This document shows, one piece after another, positions 62,725 to 64,000 of a DNA stretch of 64,000 bases; position 1 is the first letter of the stretch; each line of letters opens with the position of its first letter. This stretch comes from Asparagopsis taxiformis. Taxonomy: Eukaryota; Rhodophyta; Florideophyceae; Bonnemaisoniales; Bonnemaisoniaceae. The stretch spans positions 1 to 64,000 of the forward strand of contig JALQPE010001778.1 in NCBI GenBank assembly GCA_030407315.1. Direction: 5' to 3'. The notes under the pieces were generated by a model that saw only the letters and a list, made by a program, of their open reading frames with translations, had not been told where the DNA came from and did no database searches. Both the position numbers and the translations under genes were made by a program.

Positions 62725-63984
62725 TCAGATTTCGCGAGATATTGACACCCGTCCCCAATCGCTGCGCTTTCGATCAAATTCACAAATGCCGAGTAGCGCT
62801 GTGCCCAACAAGTGCGCTGCAACGTGCATCATCATGAAAACGACTAGAGCCAAGCTGACCCATGACAGCACATCTCCACTATGAGCGATGAACCCATTCG
62901 CTAGATTGCCGCGGAGCATTCTTCCACCCGCACTCGCCGCGACACCGTCCGCTGCCACAAAATACTTCTTATTTCGTATCCACACGGTGAATTTTGTTAA
63001 TTGGCTGCGGCTTACATCACGCAACGGTAATGCCCCGCCCACTTCCAACCCTAACAGTAAGGCTAGCAACACAGTTCCACCGCCAACCATCATACATTGC
63101 CCGACGTGCGGCATTTTCGCTACTCGAAACCCACCCAATGCCACAAACAACACGCTCAGAAACAGTTGCAATGACATCATGTCGTTCACAATCTGTAGTT
63201 CCAAGTTGGCCATGGCATATCCACCGCGTACGCAACGATTCCTGTTCAGCGTATGTCTTGCGCAATGACGCGCTTTGAAATTCACCGCTTCGTTCAGCGC
63301 ACTTGGAAATTGATTCAGCGATCCTAGCTTCTCTCTGAACGGCGCCATATCATGTATCGGTGAATCTTTCACCTTGATATGGTCATGGTACGATAACCAT
63401 TCGGAGCTAAATTGCTGAATTTTCGCGCTATGACCACTTCCAAGTGTTACCGCGTTAATTCCCGTGCTGAACGATTCCGTTTCGCGAAACATGGCATAGT
63501 AGGGCGCCGTCAAATTCGGTTGGTACATGTAGGTGACAATGTTGTCGTTGTCTGCGTACCAGATTTGCTTGTATGCACCAGAATCTAGACACAGTCCACT
63601 GGCAGCATCCTTCAAGAAAATTGCGCGCTTCCAGAACGGTCCGTAGGGATTATGCGTTGGGTTGTGTCCATCTGAAACACACACAACATCGCAATCAGTC
63701 TCATCAAAGCCGACAGTTCCCGAAAACTTGTAAATTAGACATGGAGCTGTTCCCGATGATACTAGCCTGAACCTGCCGAAAGAAGAAAAACTTTCTGCTG
63801 AGCAGTTGAAACTTCTCGAGAACCAATCCGCCTGTAGTACCGGCATGTGTTCGGGCACATGCTGGTTATATCCTTGATACTCAGAGCCAAACACCCGTGA
63901 GTGAACGTCGGAGTGTGTGAGCATAACAAGCAACAATGCGGCAGCTGATCTAGCGATGAAACTAAATGATCTTGGCTTGAACAC
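62725..63984 (-). CDS. Membrane-anchored extracellular protein of unknown function
   Basis: 419 residues. An N-terminal signal peptide (ARSAAALLLVMLTHSDVHS) is followed by an ectodomain of about 240 residues with several Cys pairs (FNCSAE, PCLIY, CDVVC, GLCLD, RHCARH, NRCVRGG). Then come hydrophobic segments at about 270-290 (LFLSVLFVALGGF), 300-320 (MVGGGTVLLALLLGLEVGG) and 375-400 (VLSWVSLALVVFMMMHVAAHLL). Not recognised. The ATG is only 16 bp from the window edge, so an upstream exon or in-frame extension outside the window is possible. Possibly a cell-surface or wall-related protein; this is inference. Confidence 0.65.
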   Translation of the reverse strand: MFKPRSFSFIARSAAALLLVMLTHSDVHSRVFGSEYQGYNQHVPEHMPVLQADWFSRSFNCSAESFSSFGRFRLVSSGTAPCLIYKFSGTVGFDETDCDVVCVSDGHNPTHNPYGPFWKRAIFLKDAASGLCLDSGAYKQIWYADNDNIVTYMYQPNLTAPYYAMFRETESFSTGINAVTLGSGHSAKIQQFSSEWLSYHDHIKVKDSPIHDMAPFREKLGSLNQFPSALNEAVNFKARHCARHTLNRNRCVRGGYAMANLELQIVNDMMSLQLFLSVLFVALGGFRVAKMPHVGQCMMVGGGTVLLALLLGLEVGGALPLRDVSRSQLTKFTVWIRNKKYFVAADGVAASAGGRMLRGNLANGFIAHSGDVLSWVSLALVVFMMMHVAAHLLGTALLGICEFDRKRSDWGRVSISREI

Positions 63985-64000
63985 AGATCGTGTGTACTGA

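Overview
This window is nuclear DNA of a eukaryote with a compact genome and a plastid. The best guess is a florideophyte red alga such as Chondrus crispus; this is inferred from gene content and architecture, not from a search. Supporting points are nuclear genes for plastid proteins with N-terminal extensions (uroporphyrinogen decarboxylase, Mg-chelatase subunit D, TIC22, TerC), eukaryotic core genes (SKI2, PRPF31, MED4, RPB10, syntaxin-18), mostly intronless genes packed head-to-head and tail-to-tail, a few GT-AG introns of 68-98 bp, and islands of transposable elements.

Layout. Positions 1-3087 hold repeats: three copies of a 159-bp hairpin-rich element and a 113-bp tandem repeat. Positions 3088-8488 hold two convergent ORFs of a DNA transposon: a coiled-coil protein and a Plavaka/CACTA-like transposase with an N-terminal zinc finger. 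Positions 8935-10330 hold a tandem array in which short exon-like cassettes recur between good splice signals, preceded by a perfect 38-bp palindrome. Positions 10554-11802 hold a tandemly duplicated block containing arrays of a 43-bp repeat. Positions 11759-13794 carry a GC-rich gag-like gene on the minus strand, split by a frame change. Positions 14911-18918 carry a Ty3/gypsy polyprotein on the plus strand, interrupted by one TGA. Positions 19067-20605 carry a minus-strand ORF with a near copy of the histone H3 N-terminal tail, followed after one in-frame TAG by a BAH-like domain. Positions 20738-21202 are a broken gene for a small secreted cysteine-rich protein, and 21203-23845 has no gene I can support.

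From 23846 to the end the window is mainly ordinary host genome: HAD hydrolase, SKI2 helicase, a Lin0512-family protein (three exons), a DUF639 membrane protein, GPAT9-like acyltransferase, a standalone allophanate-hydrolase C-terminal domain, HemE, a type II membrane glycosyltransferase, syntaxin-18, TerC, ChlD and a novel duplicated-domain protein. A gene-poor gap of about 4.3 kb (45894-50225) follows. Then come RlmH (two exons), RPB10, HPRT, TIC22, mitochondrial uS14, an FtsH/YME1-type pseudogene, a 2-oxoglutarate/Fe(II) oxygenase (two exons), PRPF31, MED4 (three exons) and three proteins of unknown function.

Functional links. HemE and ChlD act on the same tetrapyrrole pathway about 4.5 kb apart, with TerC (thylakoid biogenesis) between them. 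Neighbouring genes often share short intergenic regions that must hold both promoters. The most unusual object is the histone H3 tail look-alike inside the retroelement island at 19067-20605.
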